DNA from: Sphingomonas endophytica
GTDB taxonomy: Bacteria > Pseudomonadota > Alphaproteobacteria > Sphingomonadales > Sphingomonadaceae
Assembly (NCBI RefSeq): GCF_014199415.1
Contig: NZ_JACIJN010000009.1
Span: 62,001 to 126,000, forward strand
DNA length: 64,000 nucleotides
Direction: 5' to 3'
Positions 49,569-58,614 of this stretch are shown piece after piece. The translations under genes and the position numbers were made by a program. Under the pieces are notes generated by a model that was given only the letters and a program-made list of their open reading frames with translations, searched no databases and was not told the DNA's origin. Each line of letters starts with the position of its first letter. Position 1 is the stretch's first letter.

Positions 49569-50612
49569 GTGACCCGTTCGCCGCCCATCGCCGAGCTGAC
49601 CGACCGCGCCCGCGACATCTTCCGCCGCGTCGTCGATGGCTATCTGGAGAGCGGACAGCCGGTCGGCTCGCGGACGCTGGCGCAGGCCGGGCTCAACCTG
49701 TCGCCCGCCTCGATCCGCGGCGTGCTCGCGCAACTGGAGATGGCCGGGCTGCTCACCGCGCCGCATACCTCGGCGGGGCGGATGCCGACCGAGCGCGGCT
49801 TGCGGCTGTTCGTCGACGGGATGATGCAGGCGCACGCGCCGAGCGACGAGGAACGCCAGCAGATCGAGGCGCGCGCCGGCACCGGCGGGCCGGTCGAGGA
49901 AGCGCTGGCGGCGACCACCGCGGCGCTCTCCGGGCTTTCGGCGTGCGCCGGGCTGGTGATGGTGCCCAAGCGCGAGGCGGTGCTGCGCTCGATCGGCTTC
50001 GTGCCGCTCGGGGCCACGCAGGCGCTGGCGGTGCTGGTCGGCGAGGACGGCGCAGTCGAAAATCGCGTCATCGACGTGCCGGCCGGGGTCGCGCCCGGCG
50101 CGCTGGTCGAGGCCGGCAATTTCATGACCGCGACGCTCGCCGGGCTGACGCTCGGCGAGGCGCGTGCGCGGCTCGAGCACGAACTGTCGCAGGGCCGCTC
50201 GGCGCTCGACGCCGCGGCGCGCGCCTTGGTCGAGCGCGGGCTGGCGGTGTGGAGCGAGGACGGTGCGCGCCGCCCGGTGCTGATCGTGCGCGGCCACGGC
50301 CGGCTGCTCGACGATGCCGCGACCGCCGATCTGGAGCGGGTGCGCGCGCTGCTCGACGATCTCGACGGCAAGCAGGAGGTCGCCGCGCTGCTCGATTCGG
50401 CGCGCGCCGGGGACGCCACCCGCATCTTCATCGGCGCGGAGAACAAATTGTTCACGCTCAGCGGCTCGTCGGTGATCGCCAAGCCCTTCCGCGGTCGCGA
50501 CGGACGCGTGGTCGGCGTGGTCGGCGTGATCGGGCCGACGCGGTTGAACTACGCGCGCGTCGTGCCCATGGTGGATTTCACGGCCGCGACGCTCACCCGG
50601 TTGCTGGGATGA
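49569..50612 (+). CDS. hrcA: Heat-inducible transcription repressor HrcA
   Basis: A 347-residue repressor of chaperone genes. The winged helix (about 8-75: RARDIFRRVVDGYLESGQPV and GSRTLAQAGLNLSPASIRGV) and YTSxGR-like TSAGRMPTERGLRLFVDGMM are diagnostic; the C-terminal IGAENKLFTLSGSSVIAKPF region is intact. The GTG at 49569 gives the usual N-terminus; a TTG at 49533 would add 12 residues. No CIRCE element is seen in front, so autoregulation is not evident. grpE follows 35 bases later. Confidence 0.95.
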   Translation: MTRSPPIAELTDRARDIFRRVVDGYLESGQPVGSRTLAQAGLNLSPASIRGVLAQLEMAGLLTAPHTSAGRMPTERGLRLFVDGMMQAHAPSDEERQQIEARAGTGGPVEEALAATTAALSGLSACAGLVMVPKREAVLRSIGFVPLGATQALAVLVGEDGAVENRVIDVPAGVAPGALVEAGNFMTATLAGLTLGEARARLEHELSQGRSALDAAARALVERGLAVWSEDGARRPVLIVRGHGRLLDDAATADLERVRALLDDLDGKQEVAALLDSARAGDATRIFIGAENKLFTLSGSSVIAKPFRGRDGRVVGVVGVIGPTRLNYARVVPMVDFTAATLTRLLG

Positions 50613-50647
50613 CGCGCGGCTTTCCGACGTAGAAGAACAGGACGGAC

Positions 50648-51199
50648 ATGACCGACAACGCCACCCCCGCCGACGACCTTCGCGAAGAGACCGCCGAGGC
50701 CGCCCCCGAGGTCGCGGAGCACGACGCCGCCGCGACTCGCATCGCCGAGCTGGAAGAGCAACTCGCCGCCGCGCGGCAGGAGACGCTGTACGCGCAGGCC
50801 GATATCCAGAACGTCCGCCGCCGCGCCGAGAAGGACGCCGCCGATGCACGCGCCTATGCCGCGACGGGTTTCGCGCGCGACGTGCTGTCGGTGGCCGACA
50901 ATCTCGATCGTGCGCTGGCCGCGATCCCGGCGAGCCTGCGTGAGGACGAGAAGTTCAAGGGGCTGGTGACCGGCCTCGAGGCGACCGGGCGCGAACTGGC
51001 GAACGTGTTCGGCCGCCACGGGCTGACCAAGATCGAGGCGATGGGGCAGCCGCTCGACCCGAACAAGCATCAGGCGATGGTCGAGATGCCGAGCGACGCC
51101 GAGCCGGGCACGATCGTGCAGGAAATGCAGTCGGGCTGGATGATCAAGGACCGCCTGCTCCGCCCGGCGCTGGTCGGCGTGGCGAAGAAGCCGGACTGA
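50648..51199 (+). CDS. grpE: Nucleotide exchange factor GrpE
   Basis: A 183-residue DnaK co-chaperone. An acidic N-terminus and long coiled coil (about 30-100) lead to the dimer head; LYAQADIQNVRRRAEKDAAD and HGLTKIEAMGQPLDPNKHQA and VEMPSDAEPGTIVQEMQSGW are diagnostic. Operon with hrcA. A family A repeat and a strong terminator follow. Confidence 0.96.
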   Translation: MTDNATPADDLREETAEAAPEVAEHDAAATRIAELEEQLAAARQETLYAQADIQNVRRRAEKDAADARAYAATGFARDVLSVADNLDRALAAIPASLREDEKFKGLVTGLEATGRELANVFGRHGLTKIEAMGQPLDPNKHQAMVEMPSDAEPGTIVQEMQSGWMIKDRLLRPALVGVAKKPD

Positions 51200-51210
51200 T
51201 CCACCACGAA

Positions 51211-51287
51211 CGTCATTGCGAGCGTCGCGAAGCGATCCAGGGCGTCCTGGTCCGACTCTGGATTGCTTCGCTTCGCTGGCAATGACG
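51211..51287. repeat. Family A palindromic repeat, copy 4 (77 bp)
   Basis: CGTCATTGCGAGCGTCGCGA at the left and TCGCTTCGCTGGCAATGACG at the right. It starts 12 bases after the grpE stop, as in the other copies close to a stop codon. Confidence 0.8.
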
Positions 51288-51296
51288 GCTGATAAG

Positions 51297-51334
51297 AAAA
51301 GGGCGGGTCGCGATCCTCTCGCGCCCGCCCTTTT
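51297..51334. terminator. Bidirectional terminator between grpE and the MFS gene
   Basis: AAAAGGGCGGG (51297-51307) pairs perfectly with CCCGCCCTTTT (51324-51334), with CGCGA/TCGCG as an inner stem and a short loop. The A and T runs at both ends make it work in both directions between two convergent genes. It is the clearest terminator in the window. Confidence 0.88.
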
Positions 51335-51356
51335 CCGTGGCCGAAGCCGCCGCGCC

Positions 51357-52685
51357 TCAGTCGAGGCGGCGCGCCAGCTCCACGTTGAGCCCCAGCGCGA
51401 TCAGCGTGCCGAGCGCGCCCGACAGCAAATAGCCGCCCGCCGCGACCAGCCCGAACGCCTGCGTCAGCGCCAGCGCCGCCAGCGGTGCGAAGCCCGCGCC
51501 GAACAGCCACGCCAGATCCGAGGTCAGCGCCGCGCCGGTGTAGCGCGCGCGCTTCGGGAAGTTGCTGGTCACCGCGCCCGACGACTGGCCGAACGAAATG
51601 CCGAGCAGCAGGAAGCCCATCACCATGAACAGGATTTCGCCCGCGCGCCCGCCGTTCAGCAGCGTCGGCGCGAAGCCGCTGAACGCCGCGATCCCGGCGG
51701 CAGTGTAGCCGAGCACGCTGCGCCGCCCGATCCGGTCGGCGAGCAGCCCCGACAGCACGATCGCGCCGAGCCCGACGACGCCACCGAGCACCTCGATCAT
51801 CAGGAAGGTCGAGATATCCTCGCGGGTATAGAGCGCGACCCACGACAGCGGGAACACCGTGACCATGTGGAACAGCGCGAAGCTCGCCAGCGGCGCGAAC
51901 GCCCCGATGATGATGTTGCGCCACTGCGCCTTGACGGTCGCGGTGACGCGCGACGGGGTCAGCTCGCGGCTGTGGAACAGTTCGGCATATTCGGGGGTCA
52001 CGACGATGCGCAGCCGCGCGAACAGCGCCACGACGTTGAGCGCGAAGGCGACGAAAAACGGATAGCGCCAGCCCCAGGAGATGAAGTCCTCGGCCGGCAG
52101 CACCGAGAGGAAGAAGGCGAACAAGGCGCTGGCCACGATCAGCCCGAGCGGCGCGCCGAGCTGCGGGACCATCGCCCACCAGCCGCGCTTCTTCTCCGGG
52201 GCGTTGAGCGCCAGCAGCGACGGCAGCCCGTCCCAGGCGCCGCCCAGCGCGATTCCCTGACCGACCCGGAACAGCGCGAGCAGCACCGCCGAGGAGGTGC
52301 CGATCGTCGCATAACCGGGCAGGAACGCGACCAGCACCGTCGAGGTGCCGAGCAGGAACAGCGCGATCGTCAGCTTGGTGCCGCGGCCGTAGCGGCGGTC
52401 GAGCTTCATGAAGATCTGCGTCCCGATCGGCCGGGCGATGAACGCCAGCGGGAACAGCGCGAACGACCACAAGGTGGCGGCGATCGGCTGCATGTACGGG
52501 AAGATCACCGCCGGGAAGACGAGCACCGAAGCGATCGCATAGACGAAGAAGTCGAAGAACTCGGAGGTGCGGCCGATGATCACGCCGATCGCGATTTCAC
52601 CGGGGCGCACATCGTGATCCCCTTTGCTATGAAGGGCGCGAGCATCCTGCTCTAGCGACGTGGACGAAGCGGTGGCCATATTCAT
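51357..52685 (-). CDS. MFS transporter, metabolite:H+ symporter (MHS) type
   Basis: A 442-residue transporter with 12 helices. IGRTSEFFDFFVYAIASVLV in helix 1 and PIGTQIFMKLDRRYGRGTKL (motif A) are like MHS family members (dicarboxylate, shikimate or proline/betaine uptake); FRVGQGIALGGAWDGLPSLL is typical. The start may be either of two ATGs six bases apart (52685 or 52679). It is divergent from cyoA across about 115 bases. The substrate is unknown. Confidence 0.88.
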   Translation of the reverse strand: MNMATASSTSLEQDARALHSKGDHDVRPGEIAIGVIIGRTSEFFDFFVYAIASVLVFPAVIFPYMQPIAATLWSFALFPLAFIARPIGTQIFMKLDRRYGRGTKLTIALFLLGTSTVLVAFLPGYATIGTSSAVLLALFRVGQGIALGGAWDGLPSLLALNAPEKKRGWWAMVPQLGAPLGLIVASALFAFFLSVLPAEDFISWGWRYPFFVAFALNVVALFARLRIVVTPEYAELFHSRELTPSRVTATVKAQWRNIIIGAFAPLASFALFHMVTVFPLSWVALYTREDISTFLMIEVLGGVVGLGAIVLSGLLADRIGRRSVLGYTAAGIAAFSGFAPTLLNGGRAGEILFMVMGFLLLGISFGQSSGAVTSNFPKRARYTGAALTSDLAWLFGAGFAPLAALALTQAFGLVAAGGYLLSGALGTLIALGLNVELARRLD

Positions 52686-52749
52686 TCCCGATCGGTCGGA
52701 CGGACGGTTTCCGGCGACGCCCTACCCTAAACCATTCGCGGCGTGGATG

Positions 52750-52762
52750 GGACAAAATGTCC
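52750..52762. promoter_or_regulatory. GGACA-N3-TGTCC palindrome upstream of cyoA
   Basis: GGACA-AAA-TGTCC sits 39 bases before the cyoA start, in the shared region with the MFS gene. The same half-sites with TAT in the centre lie upstream of the efflux operon (33760-33772). A shared regulator is possible. No FnrL-like TTGAT-N4-ATCAA is seen here. Confidence 0.45.
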
Positions 52763-52800
52763 TATTCCGCTGCGCCGCAGCAAAGCCTAGCTCGCGCCGC

Positions 52801-53946
52801 ATGACCCGTCGTCTCGCCCCCCGTCATGCCACCAGACCTGCGCCCGGCCGCACGCCCTTCGTCCGTCACCTCGCCGCGGCGGCCGCGCTCGCCGTGCTCG
52901 GCGGGTGCAACACCGTCGTGATGCGTCCCGCCGGTGATGTCGCGGTACAGGAATCCAACCTGATCGTATGGTCGGTGGTGCTGATGCTGCTCATCATCGT
53001 GCCGGTCATGGCGCTGGTGGTGGTGTTCGCCTGGCGGTACCGCGCGACGAATACCGAGGCGAGCTACGAGCCCGACTGGGATCACTCGACCGGGCTGGAG
53101 CTGGTGATCTGGGCCGGGCCGCTGCTGATCGTTATCGCGCTCGGCGCGCTGACCTGGGTCGGCACGCACACGCTCGACCCCTACCGCCCGCTGGCGCGCA
53201 CCGCGCCGGGCAAGCCGGTCGCGGCGAACGTCAAGCCGCTGGAGGTGCAGGTCGTCTCGCTCGACTGGAAGTGGCTGTTCATCTACCCCGAACAGGGCGT
53301 GGCGACGGTCAACGAGCTGGTCGTGCCGGTCGATCGCCCGGTGAAGTTCACGATGACCTCGTCGAGCGTCATGAACGCGCTGTGGGTGCCGGCGATGGCG
53401 GGCATGATCTACACGATGCCGGGGATGGAGACGGTGCTGCACGGCGTGCTCAACCGCACCGGCAAGTTCGAGGGCCGCTCGGGCAATTATTCCGGTGCGG
53501 GCTTCTCGCACATGACCTTCTGGACGCATTCGGTGACCCCGGCGCGCTTCGACCAATGGGTCGCGGGGGTGAAGCGCAACCGCTGGCAACTCGACAACGC
53601 CACCTATCTGAAGCTGGCGCGGCCGAGCGAGAAGGTGCGCCCGATCGGCTTCGGCACGATCGATCCCGCCTTGTTCAAGCGCGTCGTCGCGATGTGCACC
53701 AAGCCGGGGACGAGCTGCATGGAGAACATGTCGCACGCCGGCCCGGCGGTGAACGACCGGCCGCAGCGGACCGACGAACCCGAAGGCGCGCTGACCCGCG
53801 ATCCGTCGCAGAAGGGCGAGAGCCCGCACTCGACCGCGCCGCAGGGCAAGGCGCCGGGCGCCACCGATCCGGGCGCGGGCAACCGCGACATGACCATGCT
53901 AGACATTCCCGCGCTGCGGCGCGTCAACGCCTCCAAGGAGGCTTGA
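52801..53946 (+). CDS. cyoA: Cytochrome bo(3) ubiquinol oxidase subunit II
   Basis: A 381-residue lipoprotein subunit. A basic N-terminus leads to a lipid-anchor signal with lipobox VLGGC near residue 36, then two helices ([20 protein letters not shown] and [19 protein letters not shown]) and a cupredoxin domain ([20 protein letters not shown]). The CuA cysteines are missing ([16 protein letters not shown]), so electrons come from quinol. A disordered C-terminus (about 300-380) rich in Pro, Ser and Gln is unusually long. First gene of cyoABCD. ATG 52801 is the most likely start. Confidence 0.95.
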   Translation: MTRRLAPRHATRPAPGRTPFVRHLAAAAALAVLGGCNTVVMRPAGDVAVQESNLIVWSVVLMLLIIVPVMALVVVFAWRYRATNTEASYEPDWDHSTGLELVIWAGPLLIVIALGALTWVGTHTLDPYRPLARTAPGKPVAANVKPLEVQVVSLDWKWLFIYPEQGVATVNELVVPVDRPVKFTMTSSSVMNALWVPAMAGMIYTMPGMETVLHGVLNRTGKFEGRSGNYSGAGFSHMTFWTHSVTPARFDQWVAGVKRNRWQLDNATYLKLARPSEKVRPIGFGTIDPALFKRVVAMCTKPGTSCMENMSHAGPAVNDRPQRTDEPEGALTRDPSQKGESPHSTAPQGKAPGATDPGAGNRDMTMLDIPALRRVNASKEA

Positions 53947-53953
53947 GGACATC

Positions 53954-55954
53954 ATGTCGGACGACCTCATCAAGACGATCTTCGGGCGGCTGACGCTCGA
54001 GAGCTTTCCGATCCACGAGCCGATCCTCGTCGGGACCTTCATCATGGTCGCGATCGGCGGGGCCGCGGTGCTGGGCGCGCTCACCTATTTCAAGCTGTGG
54101 GGCTATCTCTGGAAGGAGTGGTTCACAAGCGTCGATCACAAGAAGATCGGCATCATGTACATCGTGCTGGCGCTGGTCATGTTCCTGCGCGGTTTCGCCG
54201 ATGCGCTGATGATGCGCGCGCAGCAGGCGGTTGCGTTCAACGGCAGCGACGGCTTCCTGCCCGCGCACCATTATGACCAGGTGTTCACCGCGCACGGCGT
54301 CATCATGATGTTCTTTGTGGCGATGCCGTTCGTCACGGGCCTCATGAACTATGTCGTCCCGCTCCAGATCGGCGCGCGCGACGTCAGCTTCCCGTTCCTG
54401 AACAATTTCAGCTTCTGGATGACGGTCAGCGGCGCGGTCACGGTGATGATGAGCCTGTTCGTCGGCGAGTTCGCGCGAACCGGCTGGCTGGCGATGGCGC
54501 CACTGTCGGGGCTCGATTACTCGCCCGATGTCGGGGTCGATTACTACATCTGGGCCTTGCAGATCGCCGGCGTCGGCACGTTGCTGTCGGGCGTCAACCT
54601 GCTCGCGACGATCATCAAGATGCGCGCGCCGGGCATGAGCCTGATGCAGATGCCGATCTTCACCTGGTCGGCGCTGGTGACCAACGTCCTGATCGTCGCG
54701 GCCTTCCCGGTGCTGACCGCGGTGCTCGCGATGCTCAGCCTCGATCGTTACGTCGGCACCAACTTCTTCACGAACACCGGCGGCGGCAACCCGATGATGT
54801 ACGTGAACATGATCTGGATCTGGGGCCACCCGGAGGTGTACATCCTGATCCTGCCCGCGTTCGGCGTGTTCTCGGAGGTCGTCTCGACCTTCTCGGGCAA
54901 GCGGCTGTTCGGCTATACGTCGATGGTCTACGCGCTGATCGTCATCTGCATCCTGTCGTACCTGGTGTGGCTGCACCATTTCTTCACGATGGGTTCGGGC
55001 GCCAGCGTCAACAGCTTCTTCGGCATCACGACGATGATCATCTCGATCCCGACGGGCGCGAAGATCTTCAACTGGCTGTTCACGATGTACCGTGGGCGGA
55101 TCCGCTTCGAGCTGCCGATGATGTGGGCGGTCGCGTTCATGCTGACCTTCGTGGTCGGCGGGATGACCGGGGTGATGCTGGCGGTGCCGCCGGCCGACTT
55201 CCAGTTCCACAACTCGCTGTTCCTGATCGCGCACTTCCACAACGTCATCATCGGCGGCGTGCTGTTCGGAATGTTTGCGGGCGTCAATTACTGGTGGCCG
55301 AAGGCGTTCGGGTTCAAGCTCGACAAATTCTGGGGCACGATCAGCTTCTGGTGCTGGGTCGTCGGCTTCTGGGTCGCGTTCACCCCGCTCTACGTGCTGG
55401 GGCTGATGGGCGTCACCCGCCGCCTGCGCGCCTTCGAGGACCCGTCGCTGCAAATCTGGTTCGTGATCGCCGCGATCGGCGCGCTGATCATCGCCGCCGG
55501 GATCGGCGCCATGCTGATGCAATTCTACGTCAGCATCCGCGACCGCGAGAAGCTGCGCGATTTCACGGGCGATCCGTGGAACGGGCGCACGCTGGAATGG
55601 GCGACCTCGTCGCCGCCGCCGGCCTATAACTTCGCCTTCTCGCCGGTCGTCCACGATCTGGACGCGTGGCACGACATGAAGTCGAAGAAGGCCGAGCGTC
55701 CGACCACCGGGTTCCGCGCGATCCACATGCCGAAGAACACCGGCGCCGGGGTGATCCTGGCCGGGCTGTCGACGGTCTTCGGCGTGGCGATGATCTGGTA
55801 CATCTGGTGGCTGGCGGCGGTGGCGTTCGTCGCGCTGATCGCGACCGCGATCGGGCACACCTTCAACTATGACCGCGACTTCCACATTCCCGCCGAGGAC
55901 GTCGTCAACAGCGAGGATGCGCGCACCCGCGCGCTCCAGCAGGCGGGGGTGTGA
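53954..55954 (+). CDS. cyoB: Cytochrome bo(3) ubiquinol oxidase subunit I
   Basis: A 666-residue haem-copper oxidase with about 15 helices. The low-spin haem ligand lies in [30 protein letters not shown] has the CuB His and cross-linked Tyr; [11 protein letters not shown] the CuB pair; and [15 protein letters not shown] the haem ligands. The long N-terminal helix with [20 protein letters not shown] is typical of quinol oxidases. It oxidises ubiquinol and reduces O2 with proton pumping. Starts seven bases after cyoA. Confidence 0.97.
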   Translation: MSDDLIKTIFGRLTLESFPIHEPILVGTFIMVAIGGAAVLGALTYFKLWGYLWKEWFTSVDHKKIGIMYIVLALVMFLRGFADALMMRAQQAVAFNGSDGFLPAHHYDQVFTAHGVIMMFFVAMPFVTGLMNYVVPLQIGARDVSFPFLNNFSFWMTVSGAVTVMMSLFVGEFARTGWLAMAPLSGLDYSPDVGVDYYIWALQIAGVGTLLSGVNLLATIIKMRAPGMSLMQMPIFTWSALVTNVLIVAAFPVLTAVLAMLSLDRYVGTNFFTNTGGGNPMMYVNMIWIWGHPEVYILILPAFGVFSEVVSTFSGKRLFGYTSMVYALIVICILSYLVWLHHFFTMGSGASVNSFFGITTMIISIPTGAKIFNWLFTMYRGRIRFELPMMWAVAFMLTFVVGGMTGVMLAVPPADFQFHNSLFLIAHFHNVIIGGVLFGMFAGVNYWWPKAFGFKLDKFWGTISFWCWVVGFWVAFTPLYVLGLMGVTRRLRAFEDPSLQIWFVIAAIGALIIAAGIGAMLMQFYVSIRDREKLRDFTGDPWNGRTLEWATSSPPPAYNFAFSPVVHDLDAWHDMKSKKAERPTTGFRAIHMPKNTGAGVILAGLSTVFGVAMIWYIWWLAAVAFVALIATAIGHTFNYDRDFHIPAEDVVNSEDARTRALQQAGV

Positions 55955-56592
55955 GCAATATGAGCACGACGACGCAGACGGCCCCGGGCACCGAGGCCCC
56001 GTCCTATTACGATCTGGACGAGCACGAACATCCGCCCGGCGCCAGCACGATGCTGGGGTTCTGGCTGTACCTGATGAGCGACTGCCTCATCTTCGCGATG
56101 CTGTTCGCGGCGTACGGCGTGTACGGCGGCAGCTATGCCGGCGGGCCGGGACCCAAGGAGCTGTTCGAGCTGCCGCTGGTCGCGGTGAACACGACCGCGC
56201 TGCTGCTGTCGTCGATCACCTATGGCTTCGCGATGATCAACGCCGACGAGCAGAACAAGGCCGCGACCTTGCGCTGGCTCGCGATCACCGGCGTGTTCGG
56301 CGCGGCGTTCCTGTCGATCGAGCTGTATGAGTTCAGCAATCTGATCCACGAGGGCGCGGGCCCGTGGCGCTCGGCGTTCCTGTCGTCGTTCTTCACCCTG
56401 GTCGGCACGCACGGGCTGCACGTCACCTTCGGCATCATCTGGCTGGTGACGCTGATGGTGCAGGTCGCGCGCCGCGGGCTGGAGCCGGCCAATCTGCGCC
56501 GCCTGCAATGCCTGTCGCTGTTCTGGCACTTCCTCGACGTCATCTGGATTGGCGTCTTCACCTTCGTCTATCTGCTGGGAGTGCTCCGCTGA
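55951..56592 (+). CDS. cyoC: Cytochrome bo(3) ubiquinol oxidase subunit III
   Basis: A 213-residue, five-helix subunit. [20 protein letters not shown] and [20 protein letters not shown], then [20 protein letters not shown] are diagnostic. A GTG at 55951 overlaps the cyoB stop (GTGA); an ATG at 55960, three codons later, would also fit. Its stop overlaps the cyoD start. Confidence 0.94.
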   Translation: MSNMSTTTQTAPGTEAPSYYDLDEHEHPPGASTMLGFWLYLMSDCLIFAMLFAAYGVYGGSYAGGPGPKELFELPLVAVNTTALLLSSITYGFAMINADEQNKAATLRWLAITGVFGAAFLSIELYEFSNLIHEGAGPWRSAFLSSFFTLVGTHGLHVTFGIIWLVTLMVQVARRGLEPANLRRLQCLSLFWHFLDVIWIGVFTFVYLLGVLR

Positions 56593-57002
56593 TGAGCGCC
56601 GATACGCACGGCCACGGCCATGATTCCGCTCACGGCCACCACGACGCGCACGACCATCACGGCGGCGCCGCGCACGGCTCGCGTCGCGAATATTGGATCG
56701 GCTTCCTCCTCTCGGTGCTGCTGACCGCGCCCGCGTTCGGGCTGGTGATGACCGGGGTGATCTCCGATCCGCGCGTCACCGCCGGGATCGTGATGGCGCT
56801 GGCGATGGTGCAGATCGTCGTCCACATGATCTACTTCCTGCACATGAACACCAAGTCCGAAAACGGCTGGACGATGCTGGCGCTGATCTTCACCGCGATC
56901 ATCGTGCTGATCGTGATCGCCGGGTCGCTGTGGGTCATGTACCACATGAACCTCAACATGATGCCGGGCATGGGCGGAGAGATGTCGAGCGGCGGCATGT
57001 GA
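56592..57002 (+). CDS. cyoD: Cytochrome bo(3) ubiquinol oxidase subunit IV
   Basis: A 136-residue subunit with three helices after a His-rich N-terminus (HGHGHDSAHGHHDAHDHHGG), which could bind metal. The helix REYWIGFLLSVLLTAPAFGL and VQIVVHMIYFLHMNTKSENG are family hallmarks. The C-terminus is Met-rich (NLNMMPGMGGEMSSGGM). Stop and start overlap both neighbours by one base. Confidence 0.93.
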   Translation: MSADTHGHGHDSAHGHHDAHDHHGGAAHGSRREYWIGFLLSVLLTAPAFGLVMTGVISDPRVTAGIVMALAMVQIVVHMIYFLHMNTKSENGWTMLALIFTAIIVLIVIAGSLWVMYHMNLNMMPGMGGEMSSGGM

Positions 57003-57691
57003 TGCGCGCGCGCTGGGTCCTTGCCGGTATCGCGCTGCTGCTGGCGGCGGTGCTGGCAGGGCTCGGCGTCTGGCAGGTCGAACGGCGCGCGTGGAAGCTC
57101 GCGCTGATCGACCGCGTCGAGGCGCGGCTCGCCGCCGCTGCGCAGCCCGCCCCGCCGCGAGCGCGCTGGGCGACGATCACCGACGACGACGCCTACGCCC
57201 GCGTCACTGCCACCGGCACGTGGCGCGCGGCCCCGCCGGTGTTCACGCAGGCGGTTACCGATTTCGGCGCGGGCTATTGGGTGCTCGCCCCGCTCGACAC
57301 CGCGGGCGGCACGCTCCTCGTCAACCGCGGCTTCGTGCCCACCGACGCACGAAAGACGATCACCCCGCCGAAAGGCCCGGCGCGCGTCACCGGGCTGCTG
57401 CGCGTCACCGAGCCCGATGGCGGCTTCCTGCGCGACAACGACCCGGCCGACGACCGCTGGTATTCGCGCGACACCGCCACGATCGCACGCGCCCGCCGGC
57501 TCGGCCCGGTCGCGCCTTATTTCATCGACGCCGAGGCGTTGCCCGGCGTGCAATGGCCGCGTGGCGGGCTGACGGTGGTGCGCTTCCGCAACAATCACCT
57601 CGTCTACGCGCTGACGTGGTTCACGCTGGCGACGATGATAGCGTATTTCGCGTGGCGCATCGCGCGCGGCCGGGATCAGGCGGAGCGATAG
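57002..57691 (+). CDS. SURF1-family assembly protein
   Basis: A 229-residue protein with N- and C-terminal membrane helices around a periplasmic domain. GLGVWQVERRAWKLALIDRV, VLAPLDTAGGTLLVNRGFVP and the end FRNNHLVYALTWFTLATMIA are diagnostic of SURF1, which helps haem insertion into oxidases. The ATG overlaps the cyoD stop. In this window the aa3/caa3 operon has no SURF1 of its own, so it may serve cyo or both oxidases. Confidence 0.93.
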   Translation: MRARWVLAGIALLLAAVLAGLGVWQVERRAWKLALIDRVEARLAAAAQPAPPRARWATITDDDAYARVTATGTWRAAPPVFTQAVTDFGAGYWVLAPLDTAGGTLLVNRGFVPTDARKTITPPKGPARVTGLLRVTEPDGGFLRDNDPADDRWYSRDTATIARARRLGPVAPYFIDAEALPGVQWPRGGLTVVRFRNNHLVYALTWFTLATMIAYFAWRIARGRDQAER

Positions 57692-57718
57692 GCGAGCCCG
57701 AGCCGTACCCCGGTCGCA

Positions 57719-58499
57719 TCATTTGATGAAATAGCCTGCCATCCGCCACGCCGTGCCTTCGCGAACCAGCGTTACCGTCTCGATCGCGCCGGCCTTGTTC
57801 GCGAAATCGGTACGGAATTGCAGCACCTCATATTCGCCCGTCGGCGCACCCGGCAGCGACGTGCTGTGCACCGCGCCGAGGAACCTCCGCGATGTCGACG
57901 TGCCCAAAGGTGCGCGCACCGTCTGGCTCATCGCCTGCCATTGCGGCGCGGTGATCTGCGACCGGAAGTCGGTAGCCGCGGCTTTCCAGCTTGCATCCCA
58001 TTGCCCGTCGTCGAGCAGCTTCAGCCAGTTGCGGGCGGTCCCTTCCACGGCGGGATCGGACGGACGGCGCCCTGCGTCCACCGAGGTTTCCCGCGTCTGC
58101 GGCACCGGGGTCTTTTCCGTGTTGATGACGGCAACGACCGCAAAAGGCGGCGATCAACAATGACATGACGAACATTCCTCCACTCAGCCACGCGATCCGC
58201 GAGGTTCTGGCCTCGCGAACCGCTGTCGCAGCCGGAAGCATGCCGGCGCCGGTGTCGGTTACCCCTAAAGTGTCGTCCCCAAATTCTTCGGGGTGCGCCT
58301 GCTCCGCCGCCGCGAGCAGCCGTGCGGCCTCTCGACTGCTGGCGACCTGCATCTTCCGCCGCGCATCGCGCAGCCGTTCGTTGATCGTGTGGACCGACAG
58401 CCCGAGCGTGCGCGCGATCGACTTGGCGTCGTGACCTTTCAGCAAAAGTCGCAGCGTCTGCTTTTCACGATCGGTAAGCGTCTCGATGCGGCTTTGCAT
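57719..58499 (-). pseudogene. LuxR-HTH / membrane / DUF4019 protein, split by a frameshift
   Basis: The 5' part (58499 to about 58146) gives MQSRIETLTDREKQTLRLLL, a LuxR-type helix-turn-helix (SIARTLGLSVHTINERLRDA) and a membrane helix start (WLSGGMFVMSLLIAAF). The 3' part (to 57719) encodes a DUF4019 domain (WLKLLDDGQWDASWKAAATD, FRTDFANKAGAIETVTLV) in another frame. The frames meet at a run of four A on the plus strand (58142-58145); with one base fewer the helix continues AAFAVVAVINTEKTPVPQTR. Such HTH-DUF4019 proteins are known in sphingomonads. Pseudogene, sequence error or slippage site. Confidence 0.75.
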
Positions 58500-58614
58500 G
58501 AATTCGACTATCGTCCCTGTTCCCGGTGCCCCTGCGATCGGCGAGAGGAGGGTTCTGCCGCCGACCCGATCTGCGCAATAGCCTACCCGACCCGATCCGC
58601 CGTAAGGAGCGGAA

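Noticed and set aside
52686..52800. FnrL-type site upstream of cyoA
   Set aside because: No TTGAT-N4-ATCAA pattern is seen; only the GGACA-N3-TGTCC palindrome is present.
53924..55885. Minus-strand frame of 653 codons opposite cyoB
   Set aside because: It is the mirror of cyoB codon bias (Arg, His, Asp repeats) with no recognisable fold.
57719..58105. DUF4019 as an independent small gene
   Set aside because: It has no ribosome site or own signal and the 5' frame ends in exactly the helix that would join it, so one split gene is the better reading.
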